A stretch of 64,000 bases of DNA from Streptomyces cellulosae (GTDB taxonomy: Bacteria; Actinomycetota; Actinomycetes; Streptomycetales; Streptomycetaceae): NCBI RefSeq assembly GCF_000721105.1, contig NZ_JOEV01000028.1:1-64000 (forward strand), given 5' to 3'. The first letter of the stretch is position 1. Each line of letters starts with the position of its first letter. A model generated the notes under the pieces. That model was not told the DNA's origin. It was given only the letters and a program-made list of their open reading frames with translations, and searched no databases. Below are positions 10,523 through 20,587 of the stretch, one piece after another. The position numbers and the translations under genes are program-made.

Positions 10523-10894
10523 TCAGGTGGTGGTCGCCTCGCGCGGCGGGAGCCGATGGTAGTAGTCGCCGACGCCGGCCAGATAGTCCGGATCCATGGT
10601 CTCGCTGTCGGTCCGGAACCGGGGCGCCGCCTTCACCTCACCTCGGCTGCAGGACAGGGATATCCGCCGTTCCGCGGTGTCGACGCCGGTCACCACGCCC
10701 ACGGGCACCAGGACACTGCTGCCGAAGATCCAGACGCCGGTGTCGACGACCAGGTGCCGCAGGCCGAAGTGGTCGGCCTGCGGGTCCACGTGGCCGATGG
10801 TGCCGTCGGTCGCCGCCACGGTGTACCCCGTGAGCTCCTGGTCCTGCGCGTAACCGCTGTCCGGTGCGTACGACCAGATCCTGTCGATGGCCAC
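10523..10894 (-). CDS. PRC-barrel domain protein
   Basis: 123 residues. The sequence IDRIWSYAPDSGYAQDQELT followed by GYTVAATDGTIGHVD is the beginning of a PRC-barrel, a small beta-barrel found in photosynthetic reaction-centre H subunits, RimM and many stress-associated bacterial proteins. Further strands follow (HLVVDTGVWIFGSSVLVP and RRISLSCSRGEVKAAP). The start is GTG 10894, five bases after AAAGGAG; in-frame upstream starts lack such a site and would add residues unlike the family. No catalytic function is expected. A ligand- or protein-binding role is likely but the partner is unknown. It is divergent from the large hybrid kinase at 11297, with 402 bases between them. Confidence 0.85.
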   Translation of the reverse strand: MAIDRIWSYAPDSGYAQDQELTGYTVAATDGTIGHVDPQADHFGLRHLVVDTGVWIFGSSVLVPVGVVTGVDTAERRISLSCSRGEVKAAPRFRTDSETMDPDYLAGVGDYYHRLPPREATTT

Positions 10895-11296
10895 ACTGCT
10901 CCTTTCTCCCCGAAGCCGATGACACGCCATGAGCGTGCGGACGGGCGGTGCTCCCGACCGTTCCACAGCTGCAGTTACCCTCCAGCCGCGATCGCATTCT
11001 GAGCAGCGCCCCGCAACGACAGAACCTTGACGCGAGGCCGGAGGGGAAACCCGTCCCAGTACCCCTGCGGCGGGGGGCCATGCACGCTTCACGGCCTCTT
11101 TTGCCACGCGAAGCACAGATTGACGCGACACTTTGTCCACAGATCGTGAGGTGGGTTAGCCTGCCTCGTCTTTCTCATCACGCAATTCCGTGAACTGCGG
11201 AAACGCACATACGACATGCGAGGGCCGCCCGACGGCCCGGCTGGGGTTCCGAGTCCTCGTCCCCGGGGACTCCTGGGGAGCGGAACGAGGGTGCGC
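10895..11296. other. Divergent intergenic region, no gene seen
   Basis: This 402-base gap separates the PRC-barrel gene (minus) from the hybrid kinase (plus). It holds a candidate vegetative-type promoter for the kinase at 11133-11162 and leaves a leader of roughly 130 bases before the ATG. An open frame continues upstream of 11297 to 11216, but it lacks a ribosome-binding site. I saw no further convincing gene or RNA. Confidence 0.6.
11133..11162 (+). promoter_or_regulatory. Candidate promoter for the hybrid kinase operon
   Basis: TTGTCC (11133-11138) and TAGCCT (11157-11162) are separated by 18 bases, an acceptable match to the housekeeping consensus TTGAC-n17/18-TAGRRT. The predicted start is near 11169. 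Assigned by eye only. Confidence 0.4.
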
Positions 11297-14200
11297 ATGA
11301 CCGGCAACACCATCGAGGTCACCGATGCGGTCCCGGGGGACCACGAGCTCAGACAGCTCCTGGCTGGTCTGACGGCCGTACGGGACGGGGACTTCGGCAC
11401 CCGCCTGCCGGACGACGGGCAGGGTCTCATGGGCGACATCGCCACCGTGTTCAACGGCATGGTGGATCAGTTGTCCGTGTTCACCTCGGAGGTCACGAGG
11501 GTGGCCCGCGAGGTCGGCACCGAGGGCACGCTCGGCGGGCAGGCGGAGGTACCGGGCGTCTCGGGCACCTGGGCCGATCTCACGGACTCCGTCAACGCCA
11601 TGGCGGGCAACCTGACGACCCAGGTGCGCGACATCGCGCAGGTGGCCACGGCGGTGGCCAAGGGCGACCTGTCCCAGAAGATCGACGTTCCCGCGCGGGG
11701 CGAGATCCTCCAGCTGAAGGAGACCGTCAACACGATGGTCGACCAGCTGTCCGCGTTCGCCGACGAGGTCACCCGCGTCGCCCGCGAGGTCGGCAGCGAG
11801 GGCCGGCTGGGCGGACAGGCGCAGGTGCCGGGGGTCGCCGGCGTCTGGCGGGATCTCACGGACTCCGTGAACGGGATGGCGGGCAATCTGACCGGCCAGG
11901 TCCGCAACATCGCCCAGGTGACGACGGCCGTCGCCCAGGGCGACCTCTCCCAGAAGATCACCGTCGACGCCCGCGGCGAGATCCTCGAACTCAAGAACAC
12001 CATCAACACGATGGTCGACCAGCTCTCCGCGTTCGCCGACGAGGTCACCCGCGTCGCCCGCGAGGTCGGCACCGAGGGACGCCTCGGCGGCCAGGCCGAC
12101 GTCAAGGGCGTCAAGGGCACCTGGCGGGACCTCACCGACTCGGTGAACTTCATGGCGGGCAACCTCACCTCACAGGTCCGCAAGATCGCCCAGGTGGCGA
12201 CCGCGGTCGCGGAGGGCGACCTCTCCCAGAAGATCACCGTCGACGCCCGCGGCGAGATCCTCGAACTCAAGAACACCCTCAACACGATGGTCGACCAGCT
12301 CTCCGCCTTCGCCGACGAGGTCACCCGCGTCGCCCGCGAGGTCGGCACCGCCGGGAACCTCGGTGGTCAGGCGCAGGTCCGGGGTGTCTCGGGCACCTGG
12401 AAGGACCTCACCGACAACGTCAACGTGATGGCGTCCAACCTGACCGGCCAGGTCCGTTCGATCGCCCAGGTGGCGACGGCCGTGGCCCGGGGCGACCTGT
12501 CGCAGAAGATCACGGTGGAGGCCAAGGGCGAGGTGGCGGCCCTGGCGGACGTCATCAACACCATGGTCGACACCCTGTCCGCGTTCGCCGACGAGGTCAC
12601 CCGCGTCGCCCGCGAGGTCGGCACCGAGGGACGCCTCGGCGGCCAGGCCCATGTGCCGAACGTGGCCGGCACCTGGAAGGACCTGACCGACAACGTCAAC
12701 TCGATGGCGAACAACCTCACCGGGCAGGTGCGCAACATCGCCCTGGTGACCACCGCGGTGGCCAGGGGCGACCTGTCGAAGAAGATCGACGTCGACGCCC
12801 GCGGCGAGATCCTCGAACTCAAGACGACCATCAACACGATGGTCGACCAGCTCTCCGCCTTCGCCGACGAGGTCACCCGCGTCGCCCGCGAGGTCGGCAC
12901 CGAGGGACGCCTCGGCGGCCAGGCCGAGGTGGAGGGCGTCTCGGGCACCTGGAAGCGGCTGACCGAGAACGTGAACGAACTCGCGGGCAACCTGACCCGG
13001 CAGGTGCGCGCGATCGCCGAGGTGGCCAGCGCCGTCGCCGAGGGCGACCTGACGCGGTCGATCACCGTGGAGGCGTCCGGCGAGGTCGCCGAACTCAAGG
13101 ACAACATCAACTCCATGGTTGGCTCCCTGCGCGAGACCACCCGGGCCAACCAGGAGCAGGACTGGCTCAAGACGAACCTGGCCCGGATCTCCAGCCTGAT
13201 GCAGGGCCACCGTGACCTGCCCGTGGTGGCCGAGTTGATCATGGACGAGCTGGTGCCGCTGGTGTCGGCCCAGTACGGCGCGTTCTACCTCGCCGAGGAC
13301 GGTGACGGCGGCCCCGAACTGCGGCTCGTCGGCTCCTACGGACGCCCCGACGACGACACCCGCCCCACCCGGATCGCCTTCGGCCGCACCCTGGTCGGCC
13401 AGGCCGCCCGCAGCCGCCGCACCATCACCGTGGACGAGCTGCCGGCCGACTACGTGACCATCTCCTCGGGGCTCGGCCAGGTGGTGCCGAGCGCGCTGGT
13501 CCTGCTGCCCATCGTGGTCGAGGGCCAGGTCCTCGGCGTGATCGAACTGGCCTCCGTCACCGCCTTCACCCAGATCCACCAGGACTTCCTGGAACAGCTG
13601 ATGGAGACCATCGGCGTCAATCTGAACACGATCGTGGCCAATGCCCGCACCGACGAGCTGCTGGGCGAGTCGCAACGCCTGACGGCCGAACTCCAGGCCA
13701 GGTCGGCCGAGTTGCAGACACAGCAGGAGGAGCTGCAGCGCTCCAACGAGGAGCTGGAGGAAAAGGCCTCGCTCCTGGTGGCGCAGAACCGGGACATCGA
13801 GGCGAAGAACCTGCAGATCGAGCAGGCACGGCAGGAACTGGAGGCCCGCGCGCAGCAGTTGTCGCTGGCCTCCAAGTACAAGTCGGAGTTCCTGGCGAAC
13901 ATGAGCCACGAGCTGCGCACCCCGCTCAACAGCCTGCTGATCCTCGCCCAGTTGCTCGCCCAGAACCCCTCACGCAACCTCACCCCGAAGCAGGTCGAGT
14001 ACGCGGGCATCATCCACTCCGCGGGGTCGGACCTGCTCCAGCTGATCAACGACATCCTCGACCTGTCGAAGGTCGAGGCCGGAAAGATGGACGTGGCGCC
14101 GGAGGTCGTCTCCCTGCGCCAGCTCATCGACTACGTGGAGGCCACCTTCCGGCCGATGACCACGCAGAAGAGCCTGGACTTCACGGTGACCACGGCGCCC

Positions 14201-15577
14201 GGCGCGCCCGCGGACCTGCTGACCGACGAGTCCCGGCTGCGCCAGGTGCTGCGCAACCTGCTGTCCAACGCGGTCAAGTTCACCGAACAGGGCAGCGTGG
14301 AACTGCGCATCGAACCCGCTTCCGACGACGAGGTGCCGAGCGGAGTGCTGCGCAGCAGCACCATCGTGGCCTTCCGCGTGCGGGACACGGGCATCGGCAT
14401 CCCGGAGCAGCAGCTGGAGACGATCTTCGGGGCGTTCCAGCAGGCGGACGGCACGACGAGCCGCAAGTACGGGGGGACGGGCCTCGGTCTGTCCATCACC
14501 CGGGAGATCGCCCATCTGCTCGGGGGCGCGGTCACGGTGGACAGCACACCGGGCCAGGGCAGTACGTTCACGCTGTTCCTGCCGGTGGCGCGGCCCGACT
14601 TCGGGGAGCTGATGGGCAGCAGCCGGTCCTTCGAGAAGGACCCGGGCACCGTGCTCCCCCTGGACGCCGCCGCGGGCCGGCACGCGTTGACCGCTCCGCC
14701 GTCCGGGGCCGGGCAACGCCGGCGCCGGCTGCTGGTGGTGGAGGAGCGCGCTCGCGGGCTGCTGACCCTGGTCGCCGAGAGCGTGGTCGCGGACCTGGCC
14801 CCCGGCGGGAGCGCGGACGGCCCGGGGGCGGCGGTCGACGTCACCACCGCCGTCGGCGCCCAGGAGGCCGCGGGCGCCCTGGCCGACGAGCCGTGCCACT
14901 GCGTCGTCCTCGAACTGGGCCTGCCGGACGGTGAGGCCTCCCGGTTCCTGGAGGCGCTGCGGGGTGACTCCGCGCTGGCGAGCGTTCCGGTGCTGGTGCA
15001 CAGCGGGCATCGCACCGACCTCGCCCTGGAGGAGTCGCTGCGCACCCGTGCGCAGGGCGGGGCGCTGGAGTTCCTGTCCAGCCTGGACGAACTGCGCGAA
15101 CGCATCGCGCTGCACCTGTCGGCCGACGAACCCGGGGACGTGCCGTTGCTGGTCCGCCCCGAGGAACCGCAGCAGTCGGCGCCCCAGCCGGCCGACGACG
15201 CACTCGACGGCCGTACGGTGCTCGTCGTCGACGACGACGCGCGCAACCTCTTCGCGCTCAGCGGGATCCTCGAACTGCACGGTTTCCGGGTGCTGCACGC
15301 CGACAACGGCCGCAAGGGCATCGAGGCGCTGGTCGACAACCCGGACGTGGCCCTCGTACTGATGGACGTGATGATGCCGGAGATGGACGGGTACACCGCC
15401 ACGGCCGAGATCCGCAGAATGCCGCAGTACACGGACCTGCCCATCATCGCCGTCACCGCGAAGGCGATGCCCGGCGACCGGGAGAAGTCCCTCGCGTCGG
15501 GCGCCAGTGACTACGTCACCAAGCCCGTGGACACCCAGGACCTGATCGCCTGCGTCCGCCGCTGGTTGCCCGCATGA
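11297..15577 (+). CDS. Soluble hybrid sensor histidine kinase with HAMP-repeat array, GAF and receiver domains
   Basis: 1426 residues from ATG 11297, chosen because GAGG lies 6 bases upstream. Residues about 10-610 are a linear array of HAMP-like helical units with a 92-residue period (for example [34 protein letters not shown]). Next come a GAF domain (about 622-780), a coiled coil rich in Gln/Glu/Leu (about 790-860), a HisKA domain with the phospho-accepting His871 in [11 protein letters not shown], and a HATPase ([22 protein letters not shown]). A degenerate receiver-like segment follows, and then an intact C-terminal receiver with Asp1357 in [11 protein letters not shown]. No membrane segment is seen, so it should sense a cytoplasmic signal, with the array transmitting a conformational change. 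It overlaps the next gene by ATGA and likely controls that phosphatase. Confidence 0.93.
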   Translation: MTGNTIEVTDAVPGDHELRQLLAGLTAVRDGDFGTRLPDDGQGLMGDIATVFNGMVDQLSVFTSEVTRVAREVGTEGTLGGQAEVPGVSGTWADLTDSVNAMAGNLTTQVRDIAQVATAVAKGDLSQKIDVPARGEILQLKETVNTMVDQLSAFADEVTRVAREVGSEGRLGGQAQVPGVAGVWRDLTDSVNGMAGNLTGQVRNIAQVTTAVAQGDLSQKITVDARGEILELKNTINTMVDQLSAFADEVTRVAREVGTEGRLGGQADVKGVKGTWRDLTDSVNFMAGNLTSQVRKIAQVATAVAEGDLSQKITVDARGEILELKNTLNTMVDQLSAFADEVTRVAREVGTAGNLGGQAQVRGVSGTWKDLTDNVNVMASNLTGQVRSIAQVATAVARGDLSQKITVEAKGEVAALADVINTMVDTLSAFADEVTRVAREVGTEGRLGGQAHVPNVAGTWKDLTDNVNSMANNLTGQVRNIALVTTAVARGDLSKKIDVDARGEILELKTTINTMVDQLSAFADEVTRVAREVGTEGRLGGQAEVEGVSGTWKRLTENVNELAGNLTRQVRAIAEVASAVAEGDLTRSITVEASGEVAELKDNINSMVGSLRETTRANQEQDWLKTNLARISSLMQGHRDLPVVAELIMDELVPLVSAQYGAFYLAEDGDGGPELRLVGSYGRPDDDTRPTRIAFGRTLVGQAARSRRTITVDELPADYVTISSGLGQVVPSALVLLPIVVEGQVLGVIELASVTAFTQIHQDFLEQLMETIGVNLNTIVANARTDELLGESQRLTAELQARSAELQTQQEELQRSNEELEEKASLLVAQNRDIEAKNLQIEQARQELEARAQQLSLASKYKSEFLANMSHELRTPLNSLLILAQLLAQNPSRNLTPKQVEYAGIIHSAGSDLLQLINDILDLSKVEAGKMDVAPEVVSLRQLIDYVEATFRPMTTQKSLDFTVTTAPGAPADLLTDESRLRQVLRNLLSNAVKFTEQGSVELRIEPASDDEVPSGVLRSSTIVAFRVRDTGIGIPEQQLETIFGAFQQADGTTSRKYGGTGLGLSITREIAHLLGGAVTVDSTPGQGSTFTLFLPVARPDFGELMGSSRSFEKDPGTVLPLDAAAGRHALTAPPSGAGQRRRRLLVVEERARGLLTLVAESVVADLAPGGSADGPGAAVDVTTAVGAQEAAGALADEPCHCVVLELGLPDGEASRFLEALRGDSALASVPVLVHSGHRTDLALEESLRTRAQGGALEFLSSLDELRERIALHLSADEPGDVPLLVRPEEPQQSAPQPADDALDGRTVLVVDDDARNLFALSGILELHGFRVLHADNGRKGIEALVDNPDVALVLMDVMMPEMDGYTATAEIRRMPQYTDLPIIAVTAKAMPGDREKSLASGASDYVTKPVDTQDLIACVRRWLPA
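11485..13120 (+). repeat. In-gene tandem repeat array, 276-bp period (HAMP units)
   Basis: The block that starts with the codons for [10 protein letters not shown] recurs at about 11485, 11763, 12039, 12315, 12591 and 12867, spaced 276-278 bases apart. A seventh, partial and more diverged unit runs to about 13120. Parts of the repeats are identical or nearly identical at the DNA level, including long stretches around GAGGTCACCCGCGTCGCC. The high identity makes copy-number change by recombination likely. Confidence 0.95.
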
Positions 15578-17964
15578 GGCCGCCGAACTCCACCCGCCCG
15601 CACGAGCACGGCGACGCGGAGGTACCGCTCGATGCCGCCTCCCCCGTGGGCCGGCTGGCCGCGACCGTCGAGCGGCTGCGCCGCGAGGTGGTGGCGGCCC
15701 AGGCGGAGGCCGAGGGACGCGCCCTGATCGAACTCGCCAAGGGCATCCTGGTCGAACGGCTGCGGTGCGGGCCCGCGCAGGCGGCCCGCCAGCTCACCGA
15801 GCTGGCGGAGCAGGCCGGTGTCACGCCGCTCGAGTTCGCGGTCGAGGTCATCAACCAGGCCGCCCGGGACAAGATGTCCGAGGTCACCGAGGCCTTCCTC
15901 GCCGCCACCTCGGCGACCCCGGACACAGCGGGCGAGTCCCCGGCCGTACGGCTGCGGGCCGCCGAGAGCGGTGCGCTGGCCGCGGACGACGCCCAGGCGG
16001 TCGCCGACTCGCTGCTGGAGCAGGCCCTGCGGCCGCTCGGGGCGGTGGCCGTGGCCATCTGGGCGGCGGGTCCCGACGGGTCCCTCACCCTGGTCGGCAG
16101 CGCCGGTTTCTCCGCGGTCGAGGCGGCGCGCTGGCGCTATGTGCCGCCGGACGTGGCGACCGTGGCGCGGCGCGGACTCACCGAGCGGGCGGGCCACTGG
16201 ATCACGTCCCTCGCGCACACCGGGCTGCCCAGCATCGGCCGGCACCAGCATCCGGACGGCGGCCGGGTCGCCCTGCCCGCCGGGACCGGCGGACGCCTGC
16301 ACGGCGTGCTGGAGATCGTCTGGCCCGATCCGCTGGGCCCCCAGCCGCAGCGGATCGTCCGCCAGGTGGAGGCCCTGGCCGAGCTGTGCGCGCACACCCT
16401 GGAGACGTACACACAGCTGCCCGGCGCCGGGCAGGAGCCCCGGGTCCTGCCGGACGCGGCGGAGCTCATGGACCTGGCCGACGGGCTGCACGACCCCGCG
16501 CTGGTCCTGGTGCCGCACCTCGACGACTCCGGCCACCTGGTGGACTTCCGCATCCAGCATGTGAACGACCGGTTCCTCGATCCCGCGGGACGGCCGCGCG
16601 CCGTCGTCAACGGTGCCTTACTCCTGGAGACCTACCCGATGGCCGCCGGGGAGAGCGAGCTGTTCCAGCGGCTGGAGCGCGTGTACGCGACGGGTGAGCC
16701 GTTTCGCGCCCAGCGGATGAACCTCACCGCCCTCGTCGACCAGGTCCCGCTGTCGGCTGTCGCCGACATCAGCATCAGCCGGCACGGCGGCAGCGTTCTG
16801 CTGCTGTGGCGCATCGAGGACGAGGCCGCCCGGCTGGCGAGCCTGTTGCAGCACGCCCAGCGGCTCGGGCGGATCGGTGGGTTCGAGGAGAACCTGCTGA
16901 CCGGCGAGATCACCTGGAACGGACAGCTCTTCGACCTGTACGGCCGCTCCCCGTCGAGCACCCCGGTGCCGCTGGAGGAGCTGCCCGCCCACGCCCACCC
17001 GGACGACACCGGCGACATCCGCCGGTTCCTGCGCACACTGCTGCACCGGCGGCGCTCGGCGTCCGCGGCGTTCAGGCTGCAGCGGCCCGACGGGGTGACC
17101 CGGCACATCAGGGTCGTCGCCGAACCGGTCCTCGACACGGACGGCCGGTTGTTCGCCGTCCGCGGGGCCTACCAGGACATCTCCGCTCAGCATTGGACGG
17201 AGGTCGCGCTGGCGGCCACCCGTGACCAGCTCGCGCACACCGAGCAGCAGGCCACCGAACGCAACCGGCTGACGCTGCAGTTGCAGCACGCCATCATGCC
17301 GCCCACCCAGGCGCCCCTGAAGGTCCCCGACCTGCAGGTGGCCGTCCGCTACCGGCCCGCCGAGACCGAGCAGCTCGTCGGCGGCGACTGGTACGACACC
17401 GTGGTGCTCCCGTCGGGCATGGTGCTGCTGTGCGTCGGTGACGTGGCGGGGCACGGGATAGAGGCGGCGACCAGCATGGTGGTGCTGCGCAACGCCCTGC
17501 GGGGACTGGCCGTCACCGGTGCGGGGCCGGGCCAGCTGCTGGCGTGGCTCAACATCGTGGCGCACCACCTCACCGGTGCCGTCACCGCCACGGCGGTCTG
17601 CGGTCTGTACGACCCGGCCCGGCACACCCTGCGCTGGGCCCGGGCGGGTCATCTCCCGCCGGTGCTGGTGCGGGCGGCTGAGGCCACGCCGCTGCCGCTG
17701 GTGAAGGGGCTGCTGCTCGGTGCGGTTCCGGAGGCGGTCTACGAGGAGAGGGAGATCCAACTGGCGGCCGGCGACACACTGTTGATGTACACCGACGGTC
17801 TGATCGAGCGTCGGGACCGGTCCGTGGAGGAATCGCTGAGCCACCTGCTGACCACCGCCCGTACGGTGCCCAGGACGCTCGACCAGCAGCTGGACCGCCT
17901 GCTCACGTACAGCAGGTCGGACACGGACGACGACACGTGTCTGGTCGGCATCCGGGTCGGCTGA
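15574..17964 (+). CDS. ANTAR-GAF-PAS-PP2C (SpoIIE-type) serine phosphatase
   Basis: 796 residues. The N-terminus has an ANTAR-like RNA-binding segment (about 45-90: ELAKGILVERLRCGPAQAAR). A GAF domain (about 150-270), two PAS-like domains (about 305-420 and 425-545) and a short coiled coil come next. The SpoIIE/PP2C domain follows from about 570, with metal-binding residues in VGGDWYDTV (Asp605), VGDVAGHG and YTDGL. Such phosphatases dephosphorylate STAS anti-sigma antagonists and so release a SigB-type sigma factor. Its start overlaps the stop of the hybrid kinase (ATGA), so the two are made together. A TTA codon at 16618 predicts bldA dependence. An ANTAR domain on a phosphatase is unusual, since ANTAR normally ends transcription-antitermination regulators. 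Convergent with an STAS gene. Confidence 0.9.
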   Translation: MRPPNSTRPHEHGDAEVPLDAASPVGRLAATVERLRREVVAAQAEAEGRALIELAKGILVERLRCGPAQAARQLTELAEQAGVTPLEFAVEVINQAARDKMSEVTEAFLAATSATPDTAGESPAVRLRAAESGALAADDAQAVADSLLEQALRPLGAVAVAIWAAGPDGSLTLVGSAGFSAVEAARWRYVPPDVATVARRGLTERAGHWITSLAHTGLPSIGRHQHPDGGRVALPAGTGGRLHGVLEIVWPDPLGPQPQRIVRQVEALAELCAHTLETYTQLPGAGQEPRVLPDAAELMDLADGLHDPALVLVPHLDDSGHLVDFRIQHVNDRFLDPAGRPRAVVNGALLLETYPMAAGESELFQRLERVYATGEPFRAQRMNLTALVDQVPLSAVADISISRHGGSVLLLWRIEDEAARLASLLQHAQRLGRIGGFEENLLTGEITWNGQLFDLYGRSPSSTPVPLEELPAHAHPDDTGDIRRFLRTLLHRRRSASAAFRLQRPDGVTRHIRVVAEPVLDTDGRLFAVRGAYQDISAQHWTEVALAATRDQLAHTEQQATERNRLTLQLQHAIMPPTQAPLKVPDLQVAVRYRPAETEQLVGGDWYDTVVLPSGMVLLCVGDVAGHGIEAATSMVVLRNALRGLAVTGAGPGQLLAWLNIVAHHLTGAVTATAVCGLYDPARHTLRWARAGHLPPVLVRAAEATPLPLVKGLLLGAVPEAVYEEREIQLAAGDTLLMYTDGLIERRDRSVEESLSHLLTTARTVPRTLDQQLDRLLTYSRSDTDDDTCLVGIRVG

Positions 17965-17994
17965 CGGCCCGGGTCCGACGGCACGGCGGAGGAG

Positions 17995-18327
17995 TCAGGA
18001 GGCCCGCAGGTACGTGTCCCAGTGGGCCTCGGGCCACAGGTCCGCGGCATGCCGCAGCACACTGCGGGGCTGCCCGGTCAGTCCCGCCACCCGCAGCCGC
18101 CCGCCGTTGCGGTCGACGGCTCGCCGCATGCCTTCGATCAGGTGCAGGACCGCGCTGTCCGCGAAGATCACATGCCCGAGGTCCAGGGTGAGTTCGCGGA
18201 CGGTGCCGGGCAGATCCTCGGCGGCGGACTCGAGGCGCGGGCGGGACGCGCCGTCGATGTCGGTGTCGACCGTCAGCAGGGCCGAAGTGGCGCCTGGGCC
18301 CAGGCAGATGTGCGCACCCCTCGTCAT
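17995..18327 (-). CDS. STAS-domain anti-sigma factor antagonist
   Basis: 110 residues from ATG 18327, which has GAGAGGGGG upstream. The fold pattern is STAS: TVRELTLDLGHVIFADSAVL places the Ser of ADSAVLHL at the position phosphorylated in SpoIIAA/RsbV proteins, followed by LRVAGLTGQP. The usual DSSG is here ADSA, so the phosphorylation site is present but the consensus is changed. The protein probably binds a GHKL kinase and frees a sigma factor when unphosphorylated. It is convergent with the ANTAR phosphatase (30-base gap), a likely candidate to dephosphorylate it. Confidence 0.85.
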   Translation of the reverse strand: MTRGAHICLGPGATSALLTVDTDIDGASRPRLESAAEDLPGTVRELTLDLGHVIFADSAVLHLIEGMRRAVDRNGGRLRVAGLTGQPRSVLRHAADLWPEAHWDTYLRAS

Positions 18328-18674
18328 CGGGCCCCCTCTCGTCGGGGCTTGGCGGCCCGGTTCCGGGCCGTCGGGGCTCCCCCCACCGTGCCACAGGTTC
18401 GGCGACGCGGCGAAACCGCCTTCGCGACCGGCTCGCATACGGAGCGGATTCGGGGGTAAACGCGGGGGCGCGGCGACATACGACGACCGACAGCGGGAGG
18501 GCGCGCGGGATGAGAAGCGGCAGGCACGGGACATGGCTCGGACCTGCGGCCGAGGCCGCCGCTCCCCCGCCGGACCGATGAGAGTTTGATCACGGGACAC
18601 CGCTCGAACCGGTGTGCATCGAAGTCGCCCACAGGGGTAACCAGCCCTGGCCGTAAGCATTCGTGGAGGTACTC
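18328..18674. other. Divergent intergenic region between two STAS genes
   Basis: 347 bases with no convincing gene. On the minus strand a GTTT-n15-CCGTAT arrangement (about 18459-18435) loosely resembles a SigB-type promoter for the STAS gene at 18327, but the -10 has two mismatches. No matching pair was found for the + strand gene. Confidence 0.4.
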
Positions 18675-19085
18675 GTGTCCATTGCCCAGAACCCCTTGTC
18701 CGTCGAGGTCACCCTGCCCCGGGAGGACGTCGCCCTGATCGCGGTCGAGGGCTACTTGGACGTAGACACCGCGACGGAGTTCCAGCACCACCTGGCCAAC
18801 CAGCTCCACCACGGCCGACGGCACTTCCTGCTCGACCTGTCGTCCGTCCCGTTCATGGACTCGTCCGGGATGAACATCATCCTGCGGGTGTACCAGGAGG
18901 CCCGCGGCCTGCCGGGAAGCGTGCACATCATCTCGCCCACCCCGGCGGTGCGGCGGATCCTCGACCTGACGGGCGTGAGCATCACGGTGCCGGTGTCCGA
19001 GAGCCTCGACGAGGCGCTCTCCCGGGTCGACGCACACCAGGAGCACCCGGTCGAAACGGCCGCGCAGGACGGACAACAGACCTGA
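18675..19085 (+). CDS. STAS-domain anti-anti-sigma factor (RsbV/BldG-like)
   Basis: 136 residues from GTG 18675, preceded by GGAGG at 5 bases; an in-frame GTG at 18663 is less well placed. The phosphorylation loop is PFMDSSGMNIILR, with Ser63/Ser64 as the expected kinase target. The C-terminal helix region LTGVSITVPVSESLDEAL is typical. In its unphosphorylated form such a protein binds the anti-sigma kinase and releases the sigma factor. It lies 180 bases upstream of the rsbRST operon on the same strand and may be read through with it or separately. Of the two STAS proteins nearby, this has the more canonical site. Confidence 0.9.
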   Translation: MSIAQNPLSVEVTLPREDVALIAVEGYLDVDTATEFQHHLANQLHHGRRHFLLDLSSVPFMDSSGMNIILRVYQEARGLPGSVHIISPTPAVRRILDLTGVSITVPVSESLDEALSRVDAHQEHPVETAAQDGQQT

Positions 19086-19265
19086 TCCGGCGGTTGGTAC
19101 ACAGACCGTCAACCGGCGTTTCGCCCCACCGGACCGCTTCTTCGGGACGAGGTGTCGTACGAGGTCGGGCCATGGTTACAGTGGTCGCCCGGCAGGGTCA
19201 CCACGCCGTCTCGCTGCCTCCGGCGGGGCAGTGCGACAAGACCTCGACAAAGACACTGAGGAGTT

Positions 19266-20171
19266 ATGCAGGTGCCGGAGCACGACACGGTAGGGCAGCA
19301 CACATCGCCGGCACAGGAGGTCGGGGAGTTCCTGCGCAGCCGCGGAGAACAGATCGCCCAGCGATGGGCCGACGAACCCCTCTTCCGTACGGTGTTCACC
19401 GTCTCGCGGGACGAGGCGGTGGAGGCGGGCAAGATCGTCGTCGACGCGCTGGCCCAGGTCGCCGACACGGGCCAGGTGCACGATCCCGACGCGGCCGGGT
19501 TCACGGTGGTGCGCGAGCAACTGTCGCGGATGGGCGCCGCCCGCTCCCGGGCCGGCTTCACCACGGCGCAGGTGTCCAACGACGTGAACGCGTTGCGTCC
19601 GCCGGTCGAGAACCTGCTGCTCGCCGATCTCCCCGAGGACGACGCCGACCGGGTCCGGGAGGCCACGACGGCGCTCACCGTGCTGATGGGCACCCTGCGG
19701 CTGGTCGTGCTGGAGACCGCGCTCAGCGAGGGGCAGGCCCTGATCGAACGGCAGCGGCTGCAGCTGATGGAAGTGGCCACACCGGTCATCAAGCTGTGGG
19801 ACGGCATCGTGGCGGTGCCGCTGATCGGGACGCTCGACAGCGCCCGCAGCGAGGTGGTCATGGAGACGCTGCTGGAGGCCGTCGTCGACCAGCACGCCCG
19901 GTTCGCGATCCTGGACATCACCGGTGTGCCGACGGTCGACTCGCTGGTGGCCCAGCATCTGATGAAGACCGTCGCCGCGACCCGGCTGATGGGCGCGGAG
20001 TGCGTCGTCTCCGGGATCCGTCCGGCCATCGCGCAGACCATCGTGCACCTGGGCCTGGACCTGGGCACGGTGATCACTCGTTCCAGCCTGGCCGACGCCC
20101 TCGCCTACGCCCTGCACCAGTTGGGCGCCGACATCATCAACGCGACGCGCGGCGGTGCGGGTTCACGGTGA
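19266..20171 (+). CDS. rsbR: RsbR-type stressosome sensor
   Basis: 301 residues. The N-terminal half (about 1-155) is a helical sensor domain of the RsbR type (FLRSRGEQIAQRW, NALRPPVENLLL). After a linker helix, the C-terminal STAS domain (about 170-290) contains the two positions phosphorylated in Bacillus RsbRA: Thr189 in VPLIGTLD and Ser226 in GVPTVDSLVAQHL, where Bacillus has a second threonine. RsbR and RsbS build the megadalton stressosome that holds RsbT until stress. ATG at 19266 follows GAGGAG closely. The stop overlaps the rsbS start (GTGA). The signal sensed cannot be read from the sequence; no haem or flavin motif is obvious. Confidence 0.92.
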   Translation: MQVPEHDTVGQHTSPAQEVGEFLRSRGEQIAQRWADEPLFRTVFTVSRDEAVEAGKIVVDALAQVADTGQVHDPDAAGFTVVREQLSRMGAARSRAGFTTAQVSNDVNALRPPVENLLLADLPEDDADRVREATTALTVLMGTLRLVVLETALSEGQALIERQRLQLMEVATPVIKLWDGIVAVPLIGTLDSARSEVVMETLLEAVVDQHARFAILDITGVPTVDSLVAQHLMKTVAATRLMGAECVVSGIRPAIAQTIVHLGLDLGTVITRSSLADALAYALHQLGADIINATRGGAGSR

Positions 20172-20587
20172 GCCACGACTTCTCCCGCCCCGTCACGGGG
20201 CATGTGCCGGTCCTGCGGCTCGGCGACGTCCTCCTGGTCACGCTTCAGGGGGACCTGTACGACAGCACGGCACAGCAGTTGCAGCAGGACATCGGCGAGA
20301 CGATCGTCAGCACCGGGGTGACCGGTGTGGTGATCGACATCTCCGGCGTGGAGATCGTCGACTCCTTCCTCGGGCGGGTGCTGGCCGAGATCGCGGCGAA
20401 CGCCCGGCTGCTGGCCGCGCGCACCGTGGTGGCCGGCATGCGGCCTGCGGTCGCGATCACGCTGGTGGAGCTCGGCCTGACCCTGCCGGGGCTGCGCACC
20501 GCGCTCACCGCCGAGGCGGCGATGGACCTCCTCGCGGGACTGGATCCGGACACCCGCTCCGGCGGCCGGCGCCGGGAGAACCGGTGA
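20168..20587 (+). CDS. rsbS: RsbS stressosome scaffold (single STAS domain)
   Basis: 139 residues. A single STAS domain with Ser66 in ISGVEIVDSFLGR, the position phosphorylated by RsbT in Bacillus RsbS. Hydrophobic strands VPVLRLGDVLLVTLQGDL and TGVVIDISG match the family. A charged tail (SGGRRRENR) follows. It starts with GTG at 20168 overlapping the rsbR stop by four bases and ends in TGATG shared with rsbT, so stoichiometry with its partners is set by translational coupling. It should form the stressosome core with RsbR and release RsbT upon phosphorylation. Confidence 0.93.
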   Translation: MSHDFSRPVTGHVPVLRLGDVLLVTLQGDLYDSTAQQLQQDIGETIVSTGVTGVVIDISGVEIVDSFLGRVLAEIAANARLLAARTVVAGMRPAVAITLVELGLTLPGLRTALTAEAAMDLLAGLDPDTRSGGRRRENR

